Shown: positions 44,926 through 54,161 of the stretch, one piece after another
How positions within the stretch are numbered: the stretch's first letter is position 1
How the letters are laid out: each line of letters opens with the position of its first letter
Assembly: GCA_964575025.1 (NCBI GenBank)
Contig: CAZNPV010000002.1
Span: 67,446 to 131,445, forward strand
Source: JABMQB01 sp964575025
Lineage (GTDB): Bacteria; Bacteroidota; Bacteroidia; Bacteroidales; Prolixibacteraceae
DNA length: 64,000 bases
Direction: 5' to 3'
Notes under the pieces: model-generated
What the model saw: the letters and a program-made list of their open reading frames with translations, nothing else
The model's database searches: none
Told to the model about the DNA's origin: nothing
Translations under genes and position numbers: made by a program

Positions 44926-45658
44926 GAAAATAATAAAAATAGCAGCAGTCGTGGTGTTTTGTGTCCTGGTCATTTTTACCCTGGCTTTTACTTCCCGGGA
45001 GGTAAAGAATGTACATTGTGAAAGAATCGAAGTAAGGTACGACGGATATCAGACCATTTCACTGAGCAGGGAGGAAATAATAAAAAGTGTGAACGACAGT
45101 ATTCTTCAAAAGAGTATCCGGAAGATAAACGCTGAGAAGATTGAGACGGAGGTAGAAAAAATAAACGTTGTGAAAAATGCCGAAGTGACAAAAAATATAG
45201 TGGGGAAAGGGATTGATTTTGAGGGAATCCTCTCGGTTACCGTAACGTTTCGGGAACCTGTTTTACGGATTATATCCGGAAACGGGAATTATTTTCTGGA
45301 TAAAGATAACGTACAGATCCCGGTATCCTCACAATACACGGCTAATGTTTTGGTGGCCACGGGAAAGATAGACCCGGAATTTGCCGGAAGTCAGCTTCTG
45401 GATTTTGTGAATTTTCTTGAAAACGATGATTTTCTGAAAGCTCAGATTAAACAGATTCATGTGTTGGATAACGGGGAACTGATCCTGACTCCTTTGGTGG
45501 GAGAACACCAGATTGAATTTGGAACAATCGAAAGATACCGGAAGAAGTTGAAAAATCTGAAGGCATTTTATGAACAAGTGATTGCTCAGAATAACTGGAA
45601 TACGTATAAAACGATCAGTGTAAAATACACAAATCAGGTAATCGGAACGAAAAGGTAA
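44918..45658 (+). CDS. ftsQ: FtsQ-like cell-division protein
   Basis: A 246-residue bitopic protein: short basic N-terminus, one span at about 5-24 (IAAVVVFCVLVIFTLAF), then a POTRA-like segment (residues 33-110) and a beta domain. It overlaps the murC stop by 8 nt and precedes ftsA, the standard place of ftsQ. Sequence identity to proteobacterial FtsQ is low, so context carries weight. Confidence 0.85.
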   Translation: MGRKIIKIAAVVVFCVLVIFTLAFTSREVKNVHCERIEVRYDGYQTISLSREEIIKSVNDSILQKSIRKINAEKIETEVEKINVVKNAEVTKNIVGKGIDFEGILSVTVTFREPVLRIISGNGNYFLDKDNVQIPVSSQYTANVLVATGKIDPEFAGSQLLDFVNFLENDDFLKAQIKQIHVLDNGELILTPLVGEHQIEFGTIERYRKKLKNLKAFYEQVIAQNNWNTYKTISVKYTNQVIGTKR

Positions 45659-45662
45659 CGCT

Positions 45663-46952
45663 ATGGCTTCAAGAGATAAAATAGTTGCGGTTTTGGATAT
45701 AGGCAGTTCAAAAACAGCTGCTCTGGCTGGAACGAAAAGAGGGGATAAAATGGAAATCCTCGGGTATGCAACAGCTGCTTCAAGAGGGATCAAAAGAGGG
45801 GTCATACTGAATATTGAGGAAGCCGTTGAAGTGTTGAACAACGTTCTTAATCAGGTGGAGGATCAGTTTGATGGCGAAATTAAAAGGGTGGATGTAGCCC
45901 TGGCAGGTCAGCATGTGAGATCCTGGCAATGCACAATAGGGCACGATATTTCTGAGTCAGGGATTGTAAGCCAGGAAGACATACACGAAATGATGACCAG
46001 GGCAAAAGGATCGTCCCTTCCCCCGGATTATCTCTTTTATCATGTATTGCCTCTTCATTATATCGTTGATGATGAAACGGAAATTAACCATCCGGTGGGA
46101 GTGACCGGGAAAAAACTGGAGGCTGTTTTTTACCTGTGTGCAGCTCCGGAAAGCTATAAAATGAATGTGGAAAAAGCGCTGGATAAGATCAGTGTCGGCA
46201 TAAGGAATGTGGCGATCTCTCCATTGGCTACAGCTGAAGCGGTTTTAACCGAGGATGAAAAAGAAGCAGGAGTGGTTTTGCTGGATATCGGCGGCGGAAT
46301 CACAAAATCAGCTGTCTTCTGTGACGGGGTGCTCTGTCATACCTCCGTAGTGCCTTTTGGCGGGAACGTACTTACCAAAGATATCAAAGAAGGATGTTCG
46401 ATCATTCCCCGATGGGCTGAACAGCTGAAAGTTCAGTATGGACAGGCTATGGGGGACTTTGCCGAAGAAGAAAAAGTGGTGACCATACCCGGGTACAACG
46501 GGTGGAATCCCAAAGAAATTTCCTTCAGAAGCCTGGCATTTATTATTCAGGCACGCCTGGAAGAGATCCTGGACAGTGTTTATTTTCAATTGGAGAAATC
46601 GGGTTATCTGGACAAAATTGGGGCCGGAATAGTCCTGACAGGGGGTACCTCCCGATTGCCAAATATTCTGCAGCTTGTCCGTTATCGTACGGGTTTTGAT
46701 GCCCGCATGGGAATGCCTGTAGTGGATCTTACCGAAAAAAATCGGGATTTGATGGTTCCGGAATATTATACAGCCCTGGGATTGCTGAAACATTCACTGG
46801 ATGAAATGGACGAAGTAAAAACCAAAGTTCAGAGAAGGAAGAAACCCAAAAAACCGTCCAAAGGTTTTCTGGCCGGGAAGATGAATGAGGTGAAAGAGAA
46901 AGTGTCCCAGGGGATTATTGATTTTTTTGACGATTCAGATTTGGAAATGTAA
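45663..46952 (+). CDS. ftsA: Cell-division actin homolog FtsA
   Basis: FtsA anchors FtsZ filaments to the membrane. The 429-residue protein has the actin phosphate-1 loop VLDIGSSKTAALAG near residues 10-23, the SHS2/1C domain (VDVALAGQHVRS), VVLLDIGGGITKSAVF, GIVLTGGTSRLPNI, and a C-terminal amphipathic helix (MNEVKEKVSQGIIDFFDD) that serves as membrane anchor. It lies 12 nt upstream of the first ftsZ. Confidence 0.95.
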   Translation: MASRDKIVAVLDIGSSKTAALAGTKRGDKMEILGYATAASRGIKRGVILNIEEAVEVLNNVLNQVEDQFDGEIKRVDVALAGQHVRSWQCTIGHDISESGIVSQEDIHEMMTRAKGSSLPPDYLFYHVLPLHYIVDDETEINHPVGVTGKKLEAVFYLCAAPESYKMNVEKALDKISVGIRNVAISPLATAEAVLTEDEKEAGVVLLDIGGGITKSAVFCDGVLCHTSVVPFGGNVLTKDIKEGCSIIPRWAEQLKVQYGQAMGDFAEEEKVVTIPGYNGWNPKEISFRSLAFIIQARLEEILDSVYFQLEKSGYLDKIGAGIVLTGGTSRLPNILQLVRYRTGFDARMGMPVVDLTEKNRDLMVPEYYTALGLLKHSLDEMDEVKTKVQRRKKPKKPSKGFLAGKMNEVKEKVSQGIIDFFDDSDLEM

Positions 46953-46964
46953 AAAAATACGGTT

Positions 46965-48239
46965 ATGTCTGACGAAGTAGTAAATTTTAATTTTCCGAAA
47001 GTTGCTTCCAGCATTATCAAAGTAATGGGCGTAGGAGGAGGTGGATGCAATGCTGTAAACCATATGTACCAGGAGGGGATTACCGGGGTTGATTATATTC
47101 TCTGTAATACCGATGCCCAGGCATTGGAGAACAGCCCGGTTCCGATAAAGATCCAGTTGGGGGTAACGTTAACAGAAGGAAGAGGGGCCGGAAACCGTCC
47201 TGAAATGGGGGAACAGGCTGCCAATGAAAATTTTGATGATATTAAACATGCTTTGGAAGGAACCACGAAAATGCTGTTTATTACAGCCGGTTTTGGTGGA
47301 GGAACCGGGACTGGTGCAGCTCCCGTGATTGCTGAATTATCCAGGGAGCTGGATATTCTGACCATCGCTGTGGTAACCATTCCGTCGCCGGCCGAAGGAA
47401 AGAAAAGGTACAGACAGGCTATGGAAGGCATTGAAAAATTAAGACCCTATGTGGACAGCATGTTGGTTATCAACAATAAAAAATTGCAGACCATTTACGG
47501 GGATTTGCCAGCCAGACAAGCATTTAAACAGGCGGATAATATCGTAGCTACCGCTGTTAAAGGAGTAGCTGAGATTATTACGGTTCATGGCAATATCAAC
47601 ATCGATTTTACCGATGTACATACCGTTATGTCAGAAAGCAAAGTGTTTATAATGGGAACGGGAAGTGCTTCAGGTGAAAACCGGGCTGTGGAGGCAGTCA
47701 ACCAGGCTCTGGAGTCACCCCTGCTGGATAATAATGATATCATCGGAGCACAGAATATCCTGCTGAATATTATTTCCGGGAAAGAAGAGATTACGATGGG
47801 TGAAATTGGATACATTATTGATACCCTGCAGGAACGCGCAGGTCAGGATGCAGATATTATCTGGGGAAATGGATACGATGAAACGATCGATCAGGATATA
47901 CGGGTTACCATCCTCGCAACCGGATTTGTTACCCGCGCAGAATCGAAATCAGCGTGTGCCCCGGAAGAAAAGGGTGAAGCAGGGTATACAGATCCGGGGA
48001 GAGACCATCTGTACAATGAAGAACCATCCGGGGCAGATGAAAAACCGGTAATCTCACTGGAATATTATGAAGCGGATCCCAGGAAAACATCCATCCGAAA
48101 GGCGAGGGGAAAAGCAAAAACGAAAAAGAAAAAAAACAGGGAAATGGAAACCGTGGAAGATAAAAATGTAGATAGCTGGTTCCTGAAAAACTGGAACCGG
48201 ATGTTTGACGACGAAGACCAATCCATGGATGAAGAATAA
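46965..48239 (+). CDS. ftsZ: FtsZ paralog 1 (divergent C-terminal tail)
   Basis: A complete tubulin-like GTPase of 424 residues, 12 nt after ftsA. GTP-binding: GVGGGGCNAVN at 22-32 and FGGGTGTGAAPV at 110-121. The T7 loop NIDFTDV keeps N212, D214 and D217, so GTP hydrolysis should be possible. Unusual points: C28 where most FtsZ have G, VTIPSPAEGKKR in the T5 region instead of VTxPF-x-x-EG, Thr instead of Ala in the T7 loop, and a lysine-rich linker ending in DSWFLKNWNRMFDDEDQS instead of the usual Bacteroidota tail. It aligns without gaps to the next ftsZ over about 320 residues and shares well over half of the positions by eye. Confidence 0.93.
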   Translation: MSDEVVNFNFPKVASSIIKVMGVGGGGCNAVNHMYQEGITGVDYILCNTDAQALENSPVPIKIQLGVTLTEGRGAGNRPEMGEQAANENFDDIKHALEGTTKMLFITAGFGGGTGTGAAPVIAELSRELDILTIAVVTIPSPAEGKKRYRQAMEGIEKLRPYVDSMLVINNKKLQTIYGDLPARQAFKQADNIVATAVKGVAEIITVHGNINIDFTDVHTVMSESKVFIMGTGSASGENRAVEAVNQALESPLLDNNDIIGAQNILLNIISGKEEITMGEIGYIIDTLQERAGQDADIIWGNGYDETIDQDIRVTILATGFVTRAESKSACAPEEKGEAGYTDPGRDHLYNEEPSGADEKPVISLEYYEADPRKTSIRKARGKAKTKKKKNREMETVEDKNVDSWFLKNWNRMFDDEDQSMDEE

Positions 48240-48272
48240 ATTTTTAAGGCTATAATCAAAAAATACTACACT

Positions 48273-49682
48273 ATGTCTTCAAATGAAGTTACTTTTCAGT
48301 TTGCAAAAAATCCTGGTTCTATCATAAAAGTGGTTGGAGTAGGTGGAGGTGGCGGGAATGCCATTAACTATATGTACAGCCAGGGCATCCAGGATGTTGA
48401 TTTTATGGTGTGCAATACCGATGCCCAGGCATTGGCAAACAGTCCTGTACCTGTTAAGCTTCAATTGGGTTCTACGCTGACCGAAGGACGGGGAGCAGGA
48501 AATAAACCGGAAGTTGGCAAACAGGCAGCTCTTGAGAATATTGAAGATGTCAAAAAAACACTTCAGGCAAATACCAAAATGGTTTTTATAACCGCCGGAA
48601 TGGGCGGGGGTACGGGAACCGGTGCCACACCGGTTATAGCTGAAGCGTGTCATGAGATGGGTATTCTGACTGTGGGGATTGTTACGATTCCTTTCCGGAA
48701 TGAAGGAAGAAGAAGAATCAGACAGGCGGTCGAAGGGATCCAGGAACTCGAAGGTCACGTTGATTCCCTGCTGGTGATCAATAACGAAAGGATTCGTGAA
48801 ATGTATGGTGATTTTCCTATTTCGGAAGCCTTTGCAAAAGCCGATAATGTACTGGCTACTGCAGCTAAAGGAATTGCTGAGATCATTACCGTGCCGGGAT
48901 ATATCAATGTGGATTTTGCCGATGTGGAAACCGTGATCCGGAATTCCGGAGTCGCCCTTTTGGGAACCGGAATTGCAGAAGGTGAAGGCCGTGGATTGAT
49001 CGCAGTGGAAGAAGCTCTCAATTCACCTCTGCTGAACAACAATGATATTAACGGAGCGAAGAATATCCTTCTGAATGTAACCTCCGGGAAAAGCGAAATT
49101 ACAATGGATGAAATTGGGGAAATTACAGATTTTATTCAGGACAAAGCAGGGTATGAAGCAGATCTGATCTGGGGAAATGGCGTGGATGAACGCCTGGATA
49201 ATAAAATATCCGTAACGGTTATAGCTACCGGATTTAGTATGAGCAGTGTTCCTGAAATGCTGATGGCGAAAAAAGCCGCCAAACAACAGCATTTTCTGAA
49301 CGATGATTTTTCAAAGGTTAAACCCCATAAAAAAACGGTTACAGAAGAAGCCAGGGAAGAGAAAAGGCCCCAGCAGCGATCCATTGAATTTGATGTCAAC
49401 GGGCAACAGGTAGCGCCAAGTGAGTTCGATGTCTTGTATCCAGATACCAGCAAAGCAAGAGTAGAAAAGAATCCGGAATACAGGATACAGGCCGATTTTT
49501 CGGATCTGAGTGAAAAAGATGTGGATGAGATGGAAAATATACCGGCCTACAAACGAAGAAAAGCCAACAGAAAAAAAGAGGTATCCCGGCCCGATTTATC
49601 TTCGTATAGCCTATCAAAAGACGATACCGATGCTCAGATTCAGTTTAAGGAAAACAAGTATTTACACGATAAAGCCGACTAA
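48273..49682 (+). CDS. ftsZ: FtsZ paralog 2 (canonical Bacteroidota tail)
   Basis: A second complete FtsZ of 469 residues, 33 nt after the first. GVGGGGGNAIN at 22-32, MGGGTGTGATPV at 110-121, T7 loop NVDFADV (N212, D214, D217). The linker is longer and acidic/basic mixed. The end, IPAYKRRKANRK followed by FKENKYLHDKAD, is the form usual in Bacteroidota FtsZ, which should bind FtsA. I take this copy as the ancestral division protein and the upstream one as the diverged duplicate; a tree would test that. Confidence 0.94.
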   Translation: MSSNEVTFQFAKNPGSIIKVVGVGGGGGNAINYMYSQGIQDVDFMVCNTDAQALANSPVPVKLQLGSTLTEGRGAGNKPEVGKQAALENIEDVKKTLQANTKMVFITAGMGGGTGTGATPVIAEACHEMGILTVGIVTIPFRNEGRRRIRQAVEGIQELEGHVDSLLVINNERIREMYGDFPISEAFAKADNVLATAAKGIAEIITVPGYINVDFADVETVIRNSGVALLGTGIAEGEGRGLIAVEEALNSPLLNNNDINGAKNILLNVTSGKSEITMDEIGEITDFIQDKAGYEADLIWGNGVDERLDNKISVTVIATGFSMSSVPEMLMAKKAAKQQHFLNDDFSKVKPHKKTVTEEAREEKRPQQRSIEFDVNGQQVAPSEFDVLYPDTSKARVEKNPEYRIQADFSDLSEKDVDEMENIPAYKRRKANRKKEVSRPDLSSYSLSKDDTDAQIQFKENKYLHDKAD

Positions 49683-49700
49683 CTTCAAAAAGTAGGAATT

Positions 49701-50150
49701 ATGAGTTTATCTGATCGAATTAACGAAGATCTTAAAGCCGCCATGAAAGCGCGTGAAAAGGAGAAACTGGAGGCTTTGAGGAGTATTAAAAAAGTGATGA
49801 TCGAGGCGCGTGCAGCAAAAGGGGCCGGCTCGGAACTCTCTGATCCGGAGGTTTTGACGATCATTCAAAAACTGGCCAAACAGGGCAGGGACTCGGCAGC
49901 TCTGTACAAACAACAGGCCCGTACCGACCTGCACGACCAGGAAGTGGCCCAGGTGAGGGTGTTTGAAACCTACCTGCCGGCTCAACTTACCGATGAGGAG
50001 CTTACGGCTGCCATAAAATCAATCATCATAAAAACAGCATCTTCCTCGATGAAAGATATGAGGAAAGTTATGGGCCTGGCTTCAAAGGAACTGGCAGGTA
50101 AAGCTGATAACAAGGATATTGCTGCCAAAGTAAAATCGATGCTTCAGTAG
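49701..50150 (+). CDS. GatB/YqeY domain protein
   Basis: A 149-residue helical protein of the YqeY family: MSLSDRINEDLKAAMKAREKEKLEALRSIKK at the start (split here by its helix turns), IIQKLAKQGRDSAALYKQQARTDL in the middle, and MKDMRKVMGLASKELAGKADNKDIAAKVK at the end. The family shares the tRNA-binding helical tail of GatB, but its function is unsettled. It lies 18 nt after the second ftsZ and is the last gene of the dcw run. Confidence 0.9.
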   Translation: MSLSDRINEDLKAAMKAREKEKLEALRSIKKVMIEARAAKGAGSELSDPEVLTIIQKLAKQGRDSAALYKQQARTDLHDQEVAQVRVFETYLPAQLTDEELTAAIKSIIIKTASSSMKDMRKVMGLASKELAGKADNKDIAAKVKSMLQ

Positions 50151-50267
50151 CCATTGCCATGGAGAGAACAGGAAAATATACAGGCAGGGAGACGCAAAAT
50201 GTCTATTTTTAACGTGCGATTAGCAAAAAGATCGTATATTGTTCCGAAATAACTAAATCGACGCATT

Positions 50268-50558
50268 ATGGAACGGATCGACAAACCACAGGTACCCCCT
50301 CCCAATTATCTGGTATGGGCTATCTTGACAACTATTTTTTGCTGTCTTCCTTTTGGCATTGTATCCATTGTATTTGCTGCTCAGGTAAATTCGAAATGGC
50401 AGGTTGAAGATTACGAAGGGGCGAAGCATGCCAGCAGAAATGCAAAAATATGGGCCTGGGTTTCTTTTGGTGTAGCTATTGCCGGCTATATTATTTATCT
50501 GACATTGATTCTTTTAGGCGTTGCTGTTGGATTCTGGACGGATGCATTCAACTGGTAA
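50268..50558 (+). CDS. CD225/dispanin-family membrane protein
   Basis: A 96-residue protein with a proline-rich N-terminus (KPQVPPPNYLVWAIL) and two membrane segments. The first is followed by VFAAQVNSKWQVEDYEGAKHASRNAKIWAWVS, the core signature of the CD225/interferon-induced transmembrane (dispanin) family. Its bacterial role is unknown. The end overlaps the DUF2752 gene by 17 nt, so the two are coupled. Confidence 0.85.
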   Translation: MERIDKPQVPPPNYLVWAILTTIFCCLPFGIVSIVFAAQVNSKWQVEDYEGAKHASRNAKIWAWVSFGVAIAGYIIYLTLILLGVAVGFWTDAFNW

Positions 50559-50961
50559 CCTGCCAACCGGCCTAAAAATTGGATTGTTTTTAATCGTCGC
50601 AGGTATTGCATCGCTTTTCTTTTTTCTGGATCCTGAGGAACAGCGCCTTTTTCCGAAGTGTGTATTTCATTCCGTTACCGGATATTACTGTCCGGGATGC
50701 GGGTCTCAAAGGGCTATTTACAGCCTTCTTCATCTGAATATTCCCGGAGTTGTCAGCAATAATTTCCTTTTTCTTCCGGGTATGATTGTTGTTATTTACG
50801 GAGTGGTTTTGCCGGCTGTGAACAGGAAGTTCGGGGTTAACTACCCCAATTTTTTATACTATAAATGGACTCCGCTCTGGATTTTAATCATCGTTATCTT
50901 GTTTGCTGTTTTACGGAACCTTCCCTGGTACCCTTTTTCGCTGCTGGCTCCAGGTTCCTGA
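50542..50961 (+). CDS. DUF2752 membrane protein
   Basis: A 139-residue protein from the ATG at 50542, inside the end of the CD225 gene. It carries FHSVTGYYCPGCGSQRAIYSLLHL, the CPxCG-x-x-R signature of DUF2752, and three or four membrane segments. The function is unknown; DUF2752 and CD225 genes are often neighbours in Bacteroidota. No clear terminator separates it from the convergent transporter gene. Confidence 0.85.
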   Translation: MHSTGNLPTGLKIGLFLIVAGIASLFFFLDPEEQRLFPKCVFHSVTGYYCPGCGSQRAIYSLLHLNIPGVVSNNFLFLPGMIVVIYGVVLPAVNRKFGVNYPNFLYYKWTPLWILIIVILFAVLRNLPWYPFSLLAPGS

Positions 50962-51015
50962 AGACAGCAGGAAGCTATGGCCTGTTTTTAAACTGCTTCT
51001 TTCGACTGCCTGCTG

Positions 51016-52296
51016 CTAACTATCTTTGCTTCCGAATTTTGGGTCGTATTTCAGGTAATTAATAACAACAAACCCAGGTATGGTACTGATCATAACCCAG
51101 ATAAAAAAATGGGTGTAGCCGATTTGCTCCTGGATCCATCCGCTCACCATTCCGGGCAGCATCATTCCCAGGGCCATAAACCCGGTACATAGGGCATAGT
51201 AGGCTGTTTTGTGTTCTCCTTCCGAGATGTAGATCAGGTAGAGCATAAAGGCAGTAAATCCAAAGCCGTATCCAAATTGTTCCACAACGATCGATGCCGT
51301 GATGATTCCTATGCTCTGAGGTTGTACAAACGATAAAAATATATAAACCAGATTGGGAAGGTTCATAGCAAATACCATGGGGAGCATCCATTTTTTCAAT
51401 CCGTTGCGTGCAATTAAAATTCCTCCAAGGATCCCTCCCAGTGTGAGTGCAACAGGCCCGGCTGTTCCATAGGTGAGTCCATAAATGCTTGTCGTTAATC
51501 CCAGGCCTCCTTCCTCTGTCGGATCCAGTAAAAAAGGAGGAGCCAGTTTGACCAGTTGGGCTTCGCCAAGCCGGAAAATAAGAATAAAGACCAGGGACAG
51601 TACAATCCCATCCTTCCTGAAGAAAGAAACAAAGGTTGCTATAAAATCGTTGAAAACTTTCGCAACAGAACCAGCCGTTCTTTTCACATCTTTATACGGA
51701 TGAGGAAGGATAAGTGAATGCCAGATAAAAAACAGAACAAATGCCCCTCCCAGGATAAAGAGCGTTATGCTCCAGGCAAGTTTAATATTCCCGGTAATTG
51801 TTTCCATTTGGCCGGCCAGGATCACAATAAGCCCTTGTCCGGTCAGCATGGAGATCCGGTAAAAGGTATTTCGGATTCCTACAAAAAATGCCTGGTGGTG
51901 TTTTGATAATCCCAGCATATAGAATCCATCGGCGGCAATATCGTGGGTGGCTGAACTGAAAGCCAGCAGCCAGAAAAAAGCCAGTGTATACTGAAAAAAA
52001 GAATCCGCAGGAAGGGTGAATGCTACCCCTGCCAGGGAGGCCCCCACAACCAGTTGCATGGCAACAATCCAGAAACGTTTGGTCCGGAGAATATCCACAA
52101 TAGGGCTCCACAGAGGCTTAATGACCCACGGAAGGTAAAGCCAACTGGTATATAAGGCAATGTCGGTATTGGAAATTTCAAGCCGTTTGTACATAATCAC
52201 CGAAACTGTCATTACAATGACATACGGCAATCCTTCTGCAAAATATAAAGAGGGGATCCAAGCCCATGGATTCCGCGTTGTTGCTTTGTTGTTCAT
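51016..52296 (-). CDS. AmpG-like MFS transporter
   Basis: A 426-residue, 12-span major-facilitator protein from the ATG at 52296; the longer frame prepends 80 residues that lie over the GH9 gene and was discarded. The start NPWAWIPSLYFAEGLPYVIVMTVSVIMYKRL and the motif LPWVIKPLWSPIVD (split across spans 1-2) are those of the AmpG/PAT group, which imports anhydro-muropeptides or GlcNAc-anhMurNAc. The mRNA leader is a run of 14 As just before the ATG. It is the last gene of the GT-DUF4922-SpoIID-GH9 run. Confidence 0.82.
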   Translation of the reverse strand: MNNKATTRNPWAWIPSLYFAEGLPYVIVMTVSVIMYKRLEISNTDIALYTSWLYLPWVIKPLWSPIVDILRTKRFWIVAMQLVVGASLAGVAFTLPADSFFQYTLAFFWLLAFSSATHDIAADGFYMLGLSKHHQAFFVGIRNTFYRISMLTGQGLIVILAGQMETITGNIKLAWSITLFILGGAFVLFFIWHSLILPHPYKDVKRTAGSVAKVFNDFIATFVSFFRKDGIVLSLVFILIFRLGEAQLVKLAPPFLLDPTEEGGLGLTTSIYGLTYGTAGPVALTLGGILGGILIARNGLKKWMLPMVFAMNLPNLVYIFLSFVQPQSIGIITASIVVEQFGYGFGFTAFMLYLIYISEGEHKTAYYALCTGFMALGMMLPGMVSGWIQEQIGYTHFFIWVMISTIPGFVVINYLKYDPKFGSKDS

Positions 52297-52330
52297 TTTT
52301 TTTTTTTTTTGATCTGAACGGGTTTCTTTT

Positions 52331-54112
52331 TTATTGTTGCTTTTTCCCTCTGTTTTCGAGTGAGGCCAGGTAAAAACTGAGGCTGGCCGTTCCATCCATG
52401 GTTGGCTCATTGGAGGTATAATCGCCGATGTCGTCGTGGTATACTGCTTTTCCCTGCTGGAAGGGTGCATACGGGTCGTTGCCGGTAAGGGTGGTTCCGA
52501 TGTGACTTTGAAAGATGCTGTCGTAAACCGGTCCATCCACCAGTCCGCCGTATGTTGTTTCTCCCAGTAAATAAGTCAATGAAGAGTGGGGCCTCATCGG
52601 TGAATCCTCCGCTCCGGGCAGTCCGCAGATCATAGCCGTACCCCAGGGATTGCACCCAAACAGCCAGTCGCACAAAGAAGCTTCCATTTCATTAAATTCA
52701 TCACTCCCCGTAAGTTCAGCATACAGCCGTGCCTGAGTGATGGTTGCAACTATCAGGTTATTGGAACACCAGATAAACGGCACCCCGTTCAAAAAGGGAT
52801 CTTCTTTTCCTCTTTCCTGAATACTTTTTAATCCCTGGCGGTAACAGGCATGTAATTTCTTCTGATCTTTTTCTTTGGCTTGTTGGGCAAGGAGATAGTG
52901 TCCAATATTTACAAACGGGTAGTATTGATAATGCCTGGCTTCTCCTCTCTCCATCCAGGGAGTTACGGGTTCCTGTCTGCTCCAGCGGATTGCTTCTTTC
53001 AAATAGTCCTTTTTGCCTGTCAATTGAAAAAGCTGGCTGGCTGCCAGTTCCATATCGTCGGCAAAATTTTCTTCTTCATAGAAATAGGGTGATACATTGC
53101 AGGCTGTCTGGCTGTATCCGGGTTTTGATTTTCCAAATTTATAGGCTTCCGTAGCTTTCTTTTGCAGGTGCAACGCTAATTCAGGATCCGAATCTCTCAA
53201 GATTAAGGCAGCAAGGGCAAAACAGGAAGCAAATTTTCCTGCGATGGATGAAACGCCGGTTGAATGGTTTGTGAAATCAGCCAGTCCCTGTGGTTTGCCT
53301 GTAACGAAATAGACCGGGCGGTATTTTCCCAATCCGTAATCAGCTGAATCATTGGTTGGCAGCCGGAATCCTATATGGTCCCGATCATCCGCAATCTGGT
53401 TATACATTTCTCCATAGGAGGGGTTCATCTTGAGCAGCCACTCAAGTCCCCACATGATCTCATCCCGGATATCGCAGATTCCATTTTTTCCCGGCAATCC
53501 GTTTGCCTGGAATGTATCTCTGTAAACTTCAGGATATTTGCTGTAAGCAAACATCATCTGATACAAGGCATTGGCTGAAGTGGTGGTGTATTGCAGGTAA
53601 TCAGTGGCATCATGCCAGCCTCCGGTTACATCAATAAATTCACCGGTACGGGTGGGATGATCCACAATGATTCCGTCGTGCAGGTGACAGGAGTCTTTTA
53701 AATAAGGATTATACCGGCATCGTTGCTGACGCATATAGTTCAGAATAAATCCGGCTGTACCGGCATATACATCGGTATCAATGTGTATTTCAGGAGAGGT
53801 TGCGCTGCCTGCTTTCAGATAGTACGTTCCGGGTTGTTCAAATTCACTGAAATCCAGACGGTATGCTGAGCTCATGCCCCATTCCGAAGCCCGGGCTGAC
53901 TTTGACGTCCCCTGAAATACTGCTTTCCCTGTCGCTGTATCGATAAGGAAAAATGTATCCGGTTTTTCCTCCTCTTTGGAAATAAAAACAGCTACCTTAA
54001 CAGATCGGGGCAGGTACCCAAGCTGGTTGATGCGTATCCACCTTTTTGGTTGTGATAAAAGAAAAAACGGAAGAAAAAGAAACAGAAAAAAGCAAATCCT
54101 GAATTGGTTCAT
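52331..54112 (-). CDS. Secreted glycoside hydrolase family 9 enzyme
   Basis: A 593-residue exported enzyme. Signal peptide 1-20, then an Ig-like N-terminal domain (RWIRINQLGYLPRSVKVAVF) and the GH9 (alpha/alpha)6 domain. The catalytic base lies in GGWHDATDY at 164-172, and the acid is E569 in DYTSNEPTMDGTAS. GH9 is mainly known from endoglucanases, but the family also holds exo-beta-glucosaminidases. Here it sits between a SpoIID-family gene and an AmpG-like transporter, so an amino-sugar glycan is a plausible substrate; that is inference. Confidence 0.9.
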   Translation of the reverse strand: MNQFRICFFLFLFLPFFLLSQPKRWIRINQLGYLPRSVKVAVFISKEEEKPDTFFLIDTATGKAVFQGTSKSARASEWGMSSAYRLDFSEFEQPGTYYLKAGSATSPEIHIDTDVYAGTAGFILNYMRQQRCRYNPYLKDSCHLHDGIIVDHPTRTGEFIDVTGGWHDATDYLQYTTTSANALYQMMFAYSKYPEVYRDTFQANGLPGKNGICDIRDEIMWGLEWLLKMNPSYGEMYNQIADDRDHIGFRLPTNDSADYGLGKYRPVYFVTGKPQGLADFTNHSTGVSSIAGKFASCFALAALILRDSDPELALHLQKKATEAYKFGKSKPGYSQTACNVSPYFYEEENFADDMELAASQLFQLTGKKDYLKEAIRWSRQEPVTPWMERGEARHYQYYPFVNIGHYLLAQQAKEKDQKKLHACYRQGLKSIQERGKEDPFLNGVPFIWCSNNLIVATITQARLYAELTGSDEFNEMEASLCDWLFGCNPWGTAMICGLPGAEDSPMRPHSSLTYLLGETTYGGLVDGPVYDSIFQSHIGTTLTGNDPYAPFQQGKAVYHDDIGDYTSNEPTMDGTASLSFYLASLENRGKKQQ

Positions 54113-54161
54113 ATGGTTACATTTTTTTTATTTTCCGGGAAATTCCCGTCTTTCATTTGTA

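Noticed and set aside
51000..52300. Polysaccharide-utilisation locus around GH9
   Set aside because: No SusC/SusD pair, no other plant-polymer enzymes, and the neighbours are peptidoglycan-related.
52297..52536. 80-codon N-terminal extension of the transporter
   Set aside because: Lies over the GH9 gene in another frame, is rich in Thr, Pro and Lys, and the normal family start is at 52296.
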